From: Sphingomonadaceae bacterium
Lineage (GTDB): Bacteria; Pseudomonadota; Alphaproteobacteria; Sphingomonadales; Sphingomonadaceae
NCBI GenBank assembly: GCA_030147805.1
Contig: JASBUR010000026.1
Coordinates: forward strand, 1-64,000
Length of the DNA stretch: 64,000 nt
Reading direction: 5' to 3'
Shown here: in pieces, positions 48,183 to 57,729 of the stretch
How positions within the stretch are numbered: position 1 is the first letter of the stretch
How the letters are laid out: each line of letters begins with the position of its first letter
Notes under the pieces: generated by a model
Databases searched by the model: none
Told to the model about the DNA's origin: nothing
The model's input: only the letters and a program-made list of their open reading frames with translations
Made by a program: the position numbers and the translations under genes

Positions 48183-49463
48183 CTAGAGTCCCCAGCGCTC
48201 CACGCCGGCCGGTGTCGGCTGGTCGCGCCACAGGCCCTTGATGTCGGCGAGCAGCCCGCCGCTGGAGAGCAGCCCGGCGACCCTTTCGATACCGAGTTCG
48301 CGGTATTCGCGGTGCGGCACCGCGGCGATCACCGCATCGAACGTTCGGTCGAGCGCCGCGGGATCGAGCGTGATCGCATATTCGTGCCGGGCTTCGGCGG
48401 CATCGGCGAGCGGGTCGTGGACGGTCACCTTGTGGCCGAGCCACTGCAGGCGGCGAATCACGTCGGCGACCTTCGAATTGCGCAGGTCGGGCACGTCTTC
48501 CTTGAAGGTCAGCCCCATCACGAGGATCTCGCACTGCTTGCCGTGCAGCCGCGTGTGGACTTCGTCGGCGATGTAGCTGCCCATCGAATCGTTGATCGAC
48601 CGGCCGGCGAGGATGACTCGCGGCAGATGGCCGAGCTGCTGCGCCTTGTAGCTGAGATAATAGGGGTCGACGCCGATGCAGTGGCCACCGACGAGGCCGG
48701 GCTGGAACTTGAGGAAGTTCCACTTGGTGCCCGCGGCGTCGAGCACGTCGTAGATCGAAATCCCCATCTTGCCGAAAATCTGGGTGATCTCGTTCATGAA
48801 CGCGATGTTGATGTCGCGCTGGGCGTTCTCGATCACCTTGGCCGCCTCGGCCGCCTTGATCGACGCGGCACGGAAGACGCCGCCGGTGGTGACCGCGCCG
48901 TAGAGCTGGGCCAGCGTCTCGACCACCTCCGGATTCTCGCCGGCGATGACCTTGATGATCCGATCGACGGTATGCTCGCGGTCGCCGGGGTTGATGCGTT
49001 CTGGCGAGTAGCCGAGGAAAAAGTCCTTGCCGCGCGTCAGGCCCGACAGCGCCTCGATCTCGGGCCCGCAGATCTCCTCGGTCACGCCCGGATAGACGGT
49101 GCTCTCGTAGACGATGATCGGCTTGCTTGCCGCCTCGAGCACGCCCGCCAGCGCGCGCGTGGCGCCGAGCACCGGGCGCAGGTCGGGCTGATTCGCCTGG
49201 TCGACGGGGGTCGGCACCGTCACGATATAGAGGTCGGCGCCGCGCGCCTCCTCGACCTCGGACGAATAGCGGAGCGTGCTTTCGCGCAGGCGCTCGTCGT
49301 CGATCTCGCGCGTGCGGTCATGCCCCGACCGCAGCTCGGCGACGCGGCCGGCATCGATGTCGAGCCCGAGCACGTCGAAGCTCTTCGCCAGCGCCACCGC
49401 CAGCGGCAGGCCGACATATCCCAGGCCGACGACGACCACCCGGCTGCGATCAGACAAAGGCAT
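48183..49463 (-). CDS. Nucleotide-sugar 6-dehydrogenase (TviB/WbpA type)
   Basis: The 426-residue UDP-glucose/GDP-mannose dehydrogenase-family enzyme oxidises C6 of a UDP-HexNAc to a uronic acid. The NAD motif VVGLGYVGLP is at 11-20 and the catalytic Cys262 in GGHCIGVDPYYLSYKA. The residues around SPERINPGD and the C-terminal LTFKEDVPDLRNSK suggest the WbpA/TviB group. It is alone, away from the polysaccharide locus, without the epimerase or glycosyltransferases that usually accompany it. Confidence 0.85.
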   Translation of the reverse strand: MPLSDRSRVVVVGLGYVGLPLAVALAKSFDVLGLDIDAGRVAELRSGHDRTREIDDERLRESTLRYSSEVEEARGADLYIVTVPTPVDQANQPDLRPVLGATRALAGVLEAASKPIIVYESTVYPGVTEEICGPEIEALSGLTRGKDFFLGYSPERINPGDREHTVDRIIKVIAGENPEVVETLAQLYGAVTTGGVFRAASIKAAEAAKVIENAQRDINIAFMNEITQIFGKMGISIYDVLDAAGTKWNFLKFQPGLVGGHCIGVDPYYLSYKAQQLGHLPRVILAGRSINDSMGSYIADEVHTRLHGKQCEILVMGLTFKEDVPDLRNSKVADVIRRLQWLGHKVTVHDPLADAAEARHEYAITLDPAALDRTFDAVIAAVPHREYRELGIERVAGLLSSGGLLADIKGLWRDQPTPAGVERWGL

Positions 49464-49560
49464 CCATTTTTCCTACTTGATGGCGGGCCGTGATAGCGGT
49501 CGCGGCCAGTGGGTTCCAGCGCTCCTTTGTGCCGCACGTGATGGACGCGCGGCGGCGCCC

Positions 49561-51081
49561 CTAGCCTCCCTCGACGCGGAAGATTTCCCCGTCGATGTCG
49601 ACGATGTACAGATTGCCGGCGACGTCGAGGCCGAAGCTGACCGGATTGCCGATCGTCCCGGCGTCGGGCGCGAACGCCGTCGTGCGGATCGTGAAGGCGT
49701 CGCTCGACAGCGTCGTGCCGACCGACAGCCGCGCGAGCGGCACCGACCAGAGGTTGCCGCTGACGAAATCGCCGAAGACATAATGCCCCGAGAGCGATTC
49801 GACGGGGCCGCGATAGACGTAGCCGCCGGTGATCGACTGGCCGGTGCGCGGGCCGCTGCCGTGCAGATATTCGAGCACCGGATCGACCAGCGTCTGGGTG
49901 GACGTGCCCTGGAAGGGGCGACTGCCCTCGCGGACCCGCCAGCCGAAATTGGCGCCGCCGTCGCCGGCACGCATCAGATTGACCTCCTCGACCATGTTCT
50001 GGCCGACGTCGGCGATCAGCAGATGGCCGGTGGTTCGGTCGAAGCCGTTGCGGAACGGGTTGCGGAGGCCGGTGGCCCAGATTTCGGGCGCGCCGCCGGT
50101 TGCGGCGAACGGGTTGCCCGGCGGGATGGCATAGTCGCGGAGGTCGTCGGCGGGGAAGGCGTCGCTCGCGACGTCGATGCGCAGCAGCTTGCCGAGCAGC
50201 AGGTTGCGGTTCTGCGCATTGTCGTCGGGGTCGCCGCTGCCGCCGCCATCGCCGACCGCGAGATAGAGAAAGCCGTCGGGGCCGAAGTCGATCCAGCCGC
50301 CATTGTGGTTGCTCTGCGGGTGGGCGATGCGCAGCAGCACGTCGGCGCTCGCCGGGTCGGCGACGTCGCGGCTTCCCGCCTGGGTGCGGTAGCGACGCAG
50401 CTCGATCGCGCCGCCGGGCGCGGTCAGATAGACGTAGAAGCGGCCGCTCGTCGCGAAGTCGGGCGCGGTGGCGAAACCGAGCAGCCCGCGCTCGCCATCG
50501 GTCGATATCGAGTTCGACACGTCGAGGAAGGTGGCGCCGATCGTGCCGGTGGCGGGCGTGAGAAAACGGATACGCCCGCCCTTCTCGACGACGAACATCC
50601 GCGCGGCGTCGCCCGGCACCGGGGCGATGTAGAGCGGCTGGCTAAAGCCGGTGCCGACGCGGCGCACCGCAAAGCCGTCGGGTCCGACATTGGTCACCGT
50701 CACCACCAGGTCGAGCGTCGCCGAGGCGGTGCCGTCGCTGGCTGCGAGCTGGACCTGGTAGACGTTGTTGCTGTCGGCATCGGCAGGCGATTCGAAGTCA
50801 GGCGCCGTCACGAAGCTCAGCGCGCCGGCGGCGCTGATCGAAAAACGCGCCGAATCGACGCCGCCGGCGATCGTATAGGTCAGGGCATTGCCGTCGGGGT
50901 CGCTTGCGGTGGCGGCGTAGATCGCTCCGGTGCTGTTTTCGGCCGCCGATGCCGTGGCCGCCGACGTGAAGGCGGGCGGGCGGTTGACCGGGGCGGGCGC
51001 CGGCGCTCCACCGCCGCCGCCGCCGCAGGCGGCGAGCAGCAGCAAGGCGGCGGCCGACCGGGCGGCTATCGAGATCGACAT
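49561..51081 (-). CDS. PQQ-dependent sugar dehydrogenase-like lipoprotein with cadherin-type domain
   Basis: The 506-residue protein has a lipoprotein signal (SAAALLLLAACGG, Cys at about 19), a Gly/Pro linker and a cadherin-like domain (about 35-128). A six-bladed propeller of the GSDH/YliI family follows (GERGLLGFA, PQSNHNGGWIDFGPDGFLYLAVGDGG, WATGLRNPFR, ADVGQNMVEEVN), with the His of SNHNGG typical of the PQQ site. It should sit in the outer membrane or periplasm and oxidise an unknown sugar. ATG 51081 with an AGGAGC site gives the signal peptide; the longer frame does not. Confidence 0.85.
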   Translation of the reverse strand: MSISIAARSAAALLLLAACGGGGGGAPAPAPVNRPPAFTSAATASAAENSTGAIYAATASDPDGNALTYTIAGGVDSARFSISAAGALSFVTAPDFESPADADSNNVYQVQLAASDGTASATLDLVVTVTNVGPDGFAVRRVGTGFSQPLYIAPVPGDAARMFVVEKGGRIRFLTPATGTIGATFLDVSNSISTDGERGLLGFATAPDFATSGRFYVYLTAPGGAIELRRYRTQAGSRDVADPASADVLLRIAHPQSNHNGGWIDFGPDGFLYLAVGDGGGSGDPDDNAQNRNLLLGKLLRIDVASDAFPADDLRDYAIPPGNPFAATGGAPEIWATGLRNPFRNGFDRTTGHLLIADVGQNMVEEVNLMRAGDGGANFGWRVREGSRPFQGTSTQTLVDPVLEYLHGSGPRTGQSITGGYVYRGPVESLSGHYVFGDFVSGNLWSVPLARLSVGTTLSSDAFTIRTTAFAPDAGTIGNPVSFGLDVAGNLYIVDIDGEIFRVEGG

Positions 51082-51145
51082 CGCAGGGCGCTCCTGGCGT
51101 TCGGACCCTTGTCGAGACTCATGACGGTGACGAAGCGTTCCGGCC

Positions 51146-51568
51146 TTAGCCTTCGTCGGGCGAGTTCGCGGCGAACTGCGCCAGCACGACATGGTGGCCG
51201 CCGGGTTCGCGGAACCCCACCTCGGTGGCGCCGTAGAAGGTCTCGCGGCGCGGCAGGAACTGCGCGTAGCCATCGAGCGCGCGCGCGGCAGCGTCGACGT
51301 CGGCGACGCTCAGGAACAGGAAGGTCCCCGACCCCTCGAACAGCGCCGGGTCGGCGTCGGTCATGTCGTCGCGCGCGCTCTGGCGCGTCTGGATCATCAC
51401 CCCGAGCCCCGAGTCGTTGCGGCCGCCCTGCATGAGGATGACGAAGCCGACCGCGTCGTCGTCGCCGTCGGGAACCGCCACGGTGCGCTCGAACCCGAGC
51501 TTGGCGAAGAAAGCCTCGGAGGGTTCGACAGCGTCGACGAACAGCACGGGGGTCGATTGCAGGATCAT
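51146..51568 (-). CDS. VOC (glyoxalase/bleomycin-resistance fold) family protein
   Basis: The 140-residue product has the paired beta-alpha-beta-beta-beta modules of the VOC superfamily, starting TPVLFVDAVEPSEAFFAKLGF and ending VGFREPGGHHVVLAQF with a potential metal Glu. The exact activity is not predictable. It follows the sugar dehydrogenase gene upstream on the same strand and is divergent from cmk. Confidence 0.8.
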   Translation of the reverse strand: MILQSTPVLFVDAVEPSEAFFAKLGFERTVAVPDGDDDAVGFVILMQGGRNDSGLGVMIQTRQSARDDMTDADPALFEGSGTFLFLSVADVDAAARALDGYAQFLPRRETFYGATEVGFREPGGHHVVLAQFAANSPDEG

Positions 51569-51619
51569 GGGGCTCTGCTCCTTGTCTTTGTCGGTGTTGG
51601 CTCCTTATAACGCCGGCCC

Positions 51620-52282
51620 GTGGCAACCCGCTCCTTCAATCTCGTCATCGCCGTCGACGGCCCCGCCGCCAGCGGCAAGGGCACGATCGCCAAGGCGATC
51701 GCGCGGCACTACGGCCTGCCGCACATGGACACCGGCGCGCTGTACCGCGCCGTCGGTCTCGCGGTACTGCGTCGCGGCGGCAGCCCCGCCGACGCCGGCG
51801 TCGCCGAGGCCGCGGCGCGCGCGCTCGACCTGTCCTTGCTCGAGGACCACGCGCTGCGCGACGCCGCCACCTCGGAGGCCGCCTCGGGCGTCGCCGTGCA
51901 TCCCGGCGTTCGCCAGGCGCTGTTCGACCTTCAGCGCAGCTTCGCCGCGCAGCCGGGCGGCGCCGTCCTCGACGGCCGCGACATCGGCACGGTGATCGCG
52001 CCCGACGCGGTCGCCAAGCTGTTCGTCACCGCCTCCGATGCGGTGCGTTCGACTCGCCGCCAGGCCGAACTGGCGTCGCGCGGCGAGATCCGCGGATTCG
52101 ACGAAGTGCTCGCCGATCTCCGGCGCCGCGATGCGCGCGATTCGGATCGCGACGCCGCACCGCTGGCGCAGGCCGCCGACGCCGCCTTGCTCGACACCAG
52201 CGATTTGGCTATAGACGCCGCCGTCCAGCGAGCCGTCGCGCTCGTGGAACAGCGGATCGGCGCGATGCGCGAGCGGGGCTGA
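51620..52282 (+). CDS. cmk: Cytidylate kinase
   Basis: The 220-residue P-loop kinase phosphorylates CMP and dCMP. The P-loop GPAASGKGT is at 14-22, followed by [13 protein letters not shown] and [13 protein letters not shown]. The start is GTG 51620 ([14 protein letters not shown]). cmk directly precedes rpsA as in many proteobacteria. A long hairpin spans its stop codon. Confidence 0.95.
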   Translation: MATRSFNLVIAVDGPAASGKGTIAKAIARHYGLPHMDTGALYRAVGLAVLRRGGSPADAGVAEAAARALDLSLLEDHALRDAATSEAASGVAVHPGVRQALFDLQRSFAAQPGGAVLDGRDIGTVIAPDAVAKLFVTASDAVRSTRRQAELASRGEIRGFDEVLADLRRRDARDSDRDAAPLAQAADAALLDTSDLAIDAAVQRAVALVEQRIGAMRERG

Positions 52283-52313
52283 AAAGCCCCGGTCTCGCGC
52301 CTTTTCGTTTTTT
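52267..52313 (+). terminator. Rho-independent terminator overlapping the cmk stop
   Basis: GCGCGAG (52267-52273) pairs with CTCGCGC (52294-52300), and an inner GGGGCT (52275-52280) pairs with AGCCCC (52285-52290) around GAAA. The stem is followed by CTTTTCGTTTTTT. The inner stem includes the cmk TGA region, so the terminator begins inside the coding sequence and would separate cmk from rpsA transcription. Confidence 0.8.
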
Positions 52314-52406
52314 CGGGACAGATGAAGCGCAGCATGGTGCTGCGCGTGCAAGACCGCCGGAGACAACCGGCCGGCCTGCAAGCACGACCAAGGACTGATC
52401 CTCTCT

Positions 52407-54143
52407 ATGGCAACCGCCGCTCAACCCACCCGTGATGATTTTGCCGCGATGCTCGAAGCGTCGCTGGGCACCGCCCAGTCGTTCGAAGGCCGCGTGGTCA
52501 AGGGCACCGTGACCGCAATCGAGAACGACATGGCCGTCATCGACGTCGGCCTGAAGTCGGAAGGCCGCGTGGCGCTGCGCGAATTCGCGATGCCCGGCCA
52601 GAAGGCGGAAATTTCGGTGGGTGACGAGGTCGAGGTCTATGTCGACCGCGTCGAGAACGCCAATGGCGAGGCGATGCTCAGCCGCGACCGCGCACGCCGC
52701 GAAGCCGCCTGGGACAAGCTCGAGAAGCAGTATGACGCCGGCGAGCGCGTCGAGGGCGTGATCTTCGGCCGCGTCAAGGGCGGCTTCACCGTCGACCTGT
52801 CGGGCGCCGTGGCCTTCCTGCCGGGCAGCCAGGTCGACATCCGCCCGGTCCGCGACGTCGGCCCGCTGATGAACATGCCGCAGCCCTTCCAGATCCTGAA
52901 GATGGACCGCAAGCGCGGCAACATCGTCGTGTCGCGCCGCTCGATCCTCGAAGAGTCGCGCGCCGAGCAGCGGTCGGGCCTGATCCAGTCGCTGACCGAG
53001 GGCCAGGTCATCGAGGGCGTGGTGAAGAACATCACCGACTATGGCGCCTTCGTCGACCTCGGCGGCATCGACGGCCTGCTCCACGTCACCGACATGAGCT
53101 ACAAGCGCGTCGGCCATCCGTCGGAGATCCACAACATCGGCGACACCGTCCGCGTCCAGATCGTCCTCATCAACCGCGAGACGCAGCGCATCAGCCTCGG
53201 CATGAAGCAGCTCGAGACCGATCCGTGGGCCGGCGCCAGCGCGAAGTATCCGGTGCAGGGCAAGTTCAGCGGCCGCGTCACCAACATCACCGAGTATGGC
53301 GCGTTCGTCGAGCTCGAGCCGGGCGTCGAGGGCCTCGTCCATGTCTCCGAGATGAGCTGGGTCAAGAAGAACGTCCACCCGGGCAAGATCGTCTCGACCA
53401 GCCAGGAGGTCGACGTCGTCATCCTCGAGGTCGACGAGGACAAGCGTCGGATCTCGCTCGGCCTCAAGCAGGCGCAGCAGAACCCGTGGGAGGCGTTCGC
53501 CGACGCCAACCCGGTCGGCACCGTCGTCGAGGGCGAGGTCAAGAACTCGACCGAATTCGGCCTGTTCATCGGTCTCGACGGCGACGTCGACGGCATGGTG
53601 CATATGTCGGACATTGCCTGGGGCATGTCGGGCGAGCAGGCGCTGGCGCTGCACCGCAAGGGTGAAAGCGTCCGCGCGGTCGTCAAGGAGATCGACGTCG
53701 AGCGCGAGCGCATCTCGCTCTCGATCAAGGACGTCGACAGCGCCGGCAGTGCCGGTGCGGGCGCGGCGACCGGCGGCGGCGCCGCGGGCGGCACCGGCGA
53801 AATCCGCAAGGGCGCGGTCGTCACCTGCACCGGGATGGCGGTGATCGACGGCGGTCTCGAGGTCCAGGTCGGCGAGGACGGCGGCTCGGGCTTCATCAAG
53901 CGCGGCGACCTCAGCCGCGACCGCGACGAGCAGCGCCCCGAGCGTTTCCAGGTCGGCCAGAAGCTCGATGCGATGGTCACCGGCTTCGACAAGGGCCGCA
54001 AGCCGACGCTGTCGATCAAGGCGATGCAGATCTCCGAGGAGAAGCAGGCCGTGGCGCAGTATGGATCGTCGGATTCGGGCGCTTCGCTCGGCGACATCCT
54101 GGGCGCGGCGCTCAACAAGGCGCGCGAGGGCGGCGAGCGCTAG
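52407..54143 (+). CDS. rpsA: 30S ribosomal protein S1
   Basis: The 578-residue RNA-binding protein consists of repeated S1 domains (clear repeats such as [42 protein letters not shown] and [20 protein letters not shown], near 205, 295 and 380). It recruits mRNA to the 30S subunit. A Gly/Ala-rich linker (about 447-465) precedes the last domain. ATG 52407 follows a 124-nt leader after the cmk terminator. ihfB follows. Confidence 0.97.
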   Translation: MATAAQPTRDDFAAMLEASLGTAQSFEGRVVKGTVTAIENDMAVIDVGLKSEGRVALREFAMPGQKAEISVGDEVEVYVDRVENANGEAMLSRDRARREAAWDKLEKQYDAGERVEGVIFGRVKGGFTVDLSGAVAFLPGSQVDIRPVRDVGPLMNMPQPFQILKMDRKRGNIVVSRRSILEESRAEQRSGLIQSLTEGQVIEGVVKNITDYGAFVDLGGIDGLLHVTDMSYKRVGHPSEIHNIGDTVRVQIVLINRETQRISLGMKQLETDPWAGASAKYPVQGKFSGRVTNITEYGAFVELEPGVEGLVHVSEMSWVKKNVHPGKIVSTSQEVDVVILEVDEDKRRISLGLKQAQQNPWEAFADANPVGTVVEGEVKNSTEFGLFIGLDGDVDGMVHMSDIAWGMSGEQALALHRKGESVRAVVKEIDVERERISLSIKDVDSAGSAGAGAATGGGAAGGTGEIRKGAVVTCTGMAVIDGGLEVQVGEDGGSGFIKRGDLSRDRDEQRPERFQVGQKLDAMVTGFDKGRKPTLSIKAMQISEEKQAVAQYGSSDSGASLGDILGAALNKAREGGER

Positions 54144-54169
54144 TCGCGCCCGACCTGCCGAAAGCATCG

Positions 54170-54205
54170 ACGCCCCGCCGGTCTTCCGGCGGGGCGTTTG
54201 CTTTT
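54170..54205 (+). terminator. Rho-independent terminator after rpsA
   Basis: ACGCCCCGCCGG (54170-54181) and CCGGCGGGGCGT (54186-54197) make a 12-bp perfect stem with a TCTT loop, followed by TTGCTTTT. Confidence 0.9.
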
Positions 54206-54312
54206 GGCAGGGGGCCATCGCTGGATTCGCGAGGATTTCTGCGGGTTCCCGCTTGATTCATGGGGGCGCTCCCTTACAGTCCGATTACCGCATTTGTCGG
54301 GGAAGGGGGTCC

Positions 54313-54600
54313 ATGATCAGGTCCGAGCTCGTGGCGTCGGTGGCGCAAGCCAATCCGCACCTCAGCCACAAGGACGTCGAGCGCGTGGTCGCCACCGTGT
54401 TCGATTCGATCATCGACGCGCTGGCCGAGGGGGGGCGGGTCGAGCTGCGCGGCTTCGGCGCTTTCTCGACGCGCGCCCGCGACGCGCGCACCGGCCGCAA
54501 TCCGCGCACCGGCGAGGCGGTGCCCGTCGAGGCCAAGCGCGTGCCCTATTTCAAGGCGGGCAAGGAGCTTCGCGAGAAGCTCAACGCCGAGGACGAATAG
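54313..54600 (+). CDS. ihfB: Integration host factor subunit beta
   Basis: The 95-residue DNA-bending protein of the HU/IHF family starts [12 protein letters not shown] and has the [28 protein letters not shown] arm with the intercalating Pro. The sequence [14 protein letters not shown] is typical of the beta subunit. It follows rpsA as in E. coli (rpsA-ihfB). ATG 54313 follows GGAAGGGGG. An upstream extension of the frame within rpsA is not used. Confidence 0.95.
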   Translation: MIRSELVASVAQANPHLSHKDVERVVATVFDSIIDALAEGGRVELRGFGAFSTRARDARTGRNPRTGEAVPVEAKRVPYFKAGKELREKLNAEDE

Positions 54601-54663
54601 CCGCTGCTGGCGCCGGCTCGCGCTTGCCGCTAAGCAGAGGGCGGTTCAATCGACGGGCGACCC

Positions 54664-55014
54664 ATGCGCTTCCTGAAGGTCCTGCTGTTCCTGCTGCTGG
54701 CGCTGGCGCTGGCGTGGTTCGCCGCGCTCAACTGGGTGCCGGTGACGGTGCGGCTGTGGGCGCCTTACGAGCTGGTGATCCGGCTGCCGGTGCTCATCGT
54801 CGCCGCGGTGCTGATCGGCTGGCTGCCGGGCGCCATGCTCCATTCGCTCAGCCGCTGGCGCTGGACGCGCCGCCTGACGCGCACCGAGGCCGAACTCGAG
54901 GCGCGCCGCAGCACGGCGGACCCCGCCGCGCCCGTGTCGCCATCGCCGACGCCGGCGCGCGAGATCGCGCCGCCGCAGGCGCAACCGATCGTCGCGCCGC
55001 CGGCGGGCGCATGA
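54664..55014 (+). CDS. LapA-domain (DUF1049) membrane protein
   Basis: The 116-residue protein has two membrane helices (about 3-22 and 40-62) with the NWVPVTVRLW segment typical of LapA/DUF1049 proteins, which in E. coli act with LapB in LPS assembly control. A Pro-rich tail follows. It lies between ihfB and pyrF, as in other alphaproteobacteria, and its stop overlaps pyrF by 4 nt. No lapB is adjacent. Confidence 0.8.
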   Translation: MRFLKVLLFLLLALALAWFAALNWVPVTVRLWAPYELVIRLPVLIVAAVLIGWLPGAMLHSLSRWRWTRRLTRTEAELEARRSTADPAAPVSPSPTPAREIAPPQAQPIVAPPAGA

Positions 55015-55691
55015 CCGCGAATCCGGTCTTCGTCGCGCTCGACACGCCCGAGCTGGCGAAGGCGCGCGCCGTCGCGGTGGCGGTGCGCGACCATGTCGGC
55101 GGGCTCAAGCTCGGCCTCGAATTCTTCATGGCGCAGGGCCCCGCCGGCGTGCGCGCGCTTGCCGAGGTCGGGCTGCCGATCTTCCTCGACGTCAAGCTGC
55201 ACGACATCCCCAATACCGTCGCCGGCGCGATGCGCTCGCTGAGCCCGCTCGGGCTCGCGATCGTCAACGTCCATGGCGCCGGCGGGCGGGCGATGATGGC
55301 GGCGGCGCGCGAGGCGATGGCGCCCGAGACCAAGGTCATCGCCGTCACCGTGCTGACCAGCCTCGATGCCGCCGATCTCGGCGACATCGGCGTTGCGGGC
55401 GCCGCCGACGCGCAGGTGGCGCGGCTTGCCGAGCTGGCGCGTGCCGCCGGGCTCGACGGCATCGTCTGCTCGGCGCACGAGGTCGCGGCGCGCCGCGCCG
55501 CCTGGGCCGACGGGCTGTTCGTCATTCCCGGTATCCGACCGGCGGGCAGCGACATCGGCGACCAGAAGCGGGTGATGACGCCGCGCCAGGCGCTCGACGC
55601 CGGCGCGTCGGTGCTCGTCGTCGGTCGGCCGATCACCGCGGCGGCCGACCCGGCAGCGGCCGCGGCGGCGCCCGCCGCCAGCCCGAGGTAG
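55011..55691 (+). CDS. pyrF: Orotidine 5'-phosphate decarboxylase
   Basis: The 226-residue TIM-barrel enzyme makes UMP. The catalytic motif FLDVKLHDIPNT contains Asp60, Lys62 and Asp65. FVIPGIRPAGSDIGDQKRV binds the phosphate. A C-terminal Ala/Pro tail is slightly longer than usual. ATG 55011 overlaps the LapA gene stop; the longer upstream frame is not used. Confidence 0.95.
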   Translation: MTANPVFVALDTPELAKARAVAVAVRDHVGGLKLGLEFFMAQGPAGVRALAEVGLPIFLDVKLHDIPNTVAGAMRSLSPLGLAIVNVHGAGGRAMMAAAREAMAPETKVIAVTVLTSLDAADLGDIGVAGAADAQVARLAELARAAGLDGIVCSAHEVAARRAAWADGLFVIPGIRPAGSDIGDQKRVMTPRQALDAGASVLVVGRPITAAADPAAAAAAPAASPR

Positions 55692-55697
55692 ACGATC

Positions 55698-55868
55698 ATG
55701 GTCCGGTTCATCGATGGTCGCGGCGACACCGTGAAGGCCGGCATCGGCTTCGGCACCGCGCTCGCCATCGCGATCAGCTACGCGCACAATCATTCGATCC
55801 TCTGGGCGATCCTCCACGGGCTGTTCTCGTGGTTCTTCGTGATCTACGCCGCGCTCACCTACCCATGA
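55698..55868 (+). CDS. Small membrane protein, 56 residues
   Basis: An ATG at 55698, 6 nt after the pyrF stop, opens a 56-residue frame that ends at 55868 and overlaps the trpF start as ATGA. The product has a short polar N-terminus (MVRFIDGRGDTVKAG) and two hydrophobic stretches (about 16-27 and 33-53, rich in Trp and Phe). Tight spacing and overlap with trpF support it as a real, translationally coupled gene. No function is known to me. Confidence 0.65.
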   Translation: MVRFIDGRGDTVKAGIGFGTALAIAISYAHNHSILWAILHGLFSWFFVIYAALTYP

Positions 55869-56500
55869 CCGAGATCAAGATCTGCGGGCTGAGCGAGCCC
55901 GCGACGCTCGACGCGGCGGTCGCGGCGGGCGCCGACCATGTCGGCTTCGTGTTCTTCGCCGCGAGCCCGCGCCACGTCGAGGTCGAGCGGGCGGCAGCGC
56001 TGGCGGCGCGCGTGCCCGATCGCGTCGGCCGCGTCGGCGTGTTCGTCGACGCCGACGATGCGCTGATCGAGCCGGCGGTGGGCGCCGGCCGGCTGACCGC
56101 GGTGCAGCTCCACGGTGCCGATCCGGCGCGCGCCGCGGCGGTGAAGGCGCGCTTCGGCATCGACGTCTGGGCCGCGGTGGCGGTGGCGACGCGACGCGAC
56201 GTCGAGGCGGCGGCGGCGTTCCGCGGCGCCGCCGATCGCTTGTTGTTCGATGCCAAAGCGCCTAAAGGCGCGAGCCTGCCGGGCGGCAATGCGTTGCGCT
56301 TCGACTGGCGGCTGCTCGACGGCGTGGCGATGTCCATGGCCTGGGGGCTCGCCGGCGGTCTCGACGCCGGCAACGTCGCCGAGGCGGTCGGGGCGACGGG
56401 TGCGCCGCTGGTCGACGTGTCGAGCGGCGTCGAGGACGCGCCCGGCGTCAAGTCGGCGGACAGGATCCGCGCGTTCGTAAAGGCGGTGCGTGAGCGATGA
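55865..56500 (+). CDS. trpF: Phosphoribosylanthranilate isomerase
   Basis: The 211-residue beta-alpha barrel isomerase of tryptophan synthesis starts MTEIKICGL with the catalytic Cys7, and has [16 protein letters not shown] and LFDAKAPKG with the catalytic Asp. [15 protein letters not shown] is the phosphate-binding end. It overlaps the small ORF and trpB by 4 nt, so the genes are coupled. Confidence 0.95.
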   Translation: MTEIKICGLSEPATLDAAVAAGADHVGFVFFAASPRHVEVERAAALAARVPDRVGRVGVFVDADDALIEPAVGAGRLTAVQLHGADPARAAAVKARFGIDVWAAVAVATRRDVEAAAAFRGAADRLLFDAKAPKGASLPGGNALRFDWRLLDGVAMSMAWGLAGGLDAGNVAEAVGATGAPLVDVSSGVEDAPGVKSADRIRAFVKAVRER

Positions 56501-57729
56501 GCAGTGCAGCTAGTCTGAGGGCGGGCCCCGACGCCCGCGGCCATTTCGGGTCCTTCGGCGGGCGCTACGTCGCCGAGACGCTGATGCCGCTCGTGCTCGA
56601 CCTCGAGCGCCATTACGGCGCCGCCAAGGCCGATCCGGCGTTCAAGGCGCAGTTCGACCATCTGATGACGCATTATGTCGGCCGGCCGAGCCCGCTCTAC
56701 TTCGCCGAGCGGCTGACCGAGCATCTGCGCGAGGGCGCCGGCCCCGACCGCGGCGCCAAAATCTACCTCAAGCGCGACGAGCTCAATCACACCGGCGCGC
56801 ACAAGATCAACAATTGCATCGGCCAGATCCTGCTGGCGCTGCGCATGGGCAAGACGCGCATCATCGCCGAGACCGGTGCCGGCCAGCATGGCGTCGCCAC
56901 CGCCACCGTCGCGGCGCGTTTCGGCCTCCCCTGCGTCATCTACATGGGCGCCAAGGACATCGAGCGGCAGAAGCCCAACGTCTTCCGCATGCGGCTGCTC
57001 GGCGCCGAGGTGCGCCCGGCGACGTCGGGGCGGCAGACCTTGAAGGACGCGATGAACGAGGCGCTGCGCGACTGGGTCGCCAATGTCCACGACACCTTCT
57101 ACATCATCGGCACCGCGGCGGGGCCGCATCCCTATCCCGAGCTGGTGCGCGACTTCCAGTCGGTGATCGGCCACGAGACGCGCGCGCAGCTCGACGCCGC
57201 CGAAGGCCGACTGCCCGACCTGCTCGTCGCGGCGATCGGCGGCGGCTCGAACGCGATCGGGCTGTTCCATCCCTTCCTCGACGAACCGTCGGTGCGCATG
57301 GTCGGCGTCGAGGCGGCGGGGCGCGGGCTCGACACCCCCGACCATGCCGCCAGCCTCGCCGGCGGCGAGCCCGGCGTGCTCCACGGCAACAAGACCTTCC
57401 TGCTGCAGGACGCCGACGGCCAGATCATCGAGGGCCATTCGATCTCGGCGGGGCTCGACTATCCGGGGATCGGCCCCGAGCACAGCTGGCTGCACTCGAT
57501 CGGCCGCGTCGAATATCAGTCGGCGACCGACGACGACGCGCTCGACGCCTTCCAGATGCTGTGCCGGACCGAGGGCATCATCCCGGCGCTCGAACCGAGC
57601 CATGCGCTCGCCGTCGTCAAGCGGCTGGCGCCGACGATGTCCCGCGACGAGATCATCGTCGCCAACCTCTGCGGCCGCGGCGACAAGGACATCTTCACCG
57701 TCGCCGAGGCGCTGGGAGTCGAGATGTGA
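56497..57729 (+). CDS. trpB: Tryptophan synthase beta subunit
   Basis: The 410-residue PLP enzyme joins indole and serine. [16 protein letters not shown] is near the N-terminus, the PLP lysine in [10 protein letters not shown] (about residue 103), [10 protein letters not shown] and the PLP phosphate site GGGSNAIG. It is a TrpB1-type partner for TrpA next door, with which it overlaps by 4 nt. Confidence 0.97.
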   Translation: MSSAASLRAGPDARGHFGSFGGRYVAETLMPLVLDLERHYGAAKADPAFKAQFDHLMTHYVGRPSPLYFAERLTEHLREGAGPDRGAKIYLKRDELNHTGAHKINNCIGQILLALRMGKTRIIAETGAGQHGVATATVAARFGLPCVIYMGAKDIERQKPNVFRMRLLGAEVRPATSGRQTLKDAMNEALRDWVANVHDTFYIIGTAAGPHPYPELVRDFQSVIGHETRAQLDAAEGRLPDLLVAAIGGGSNAIGLFHPFLDEPSVRMVGVEAAGRGLDTPDHAASLAGGEPGVLHGNKTFLLQDADGQIIEGHSISAGLDYPGIGPEHSWLHSIGRVEYQSATDDDALDAFQMLCRTEGIIPALEPSHALAVVKRLAPTMSRDEIIVANLCGRGDKDIFTVAEALGVEM

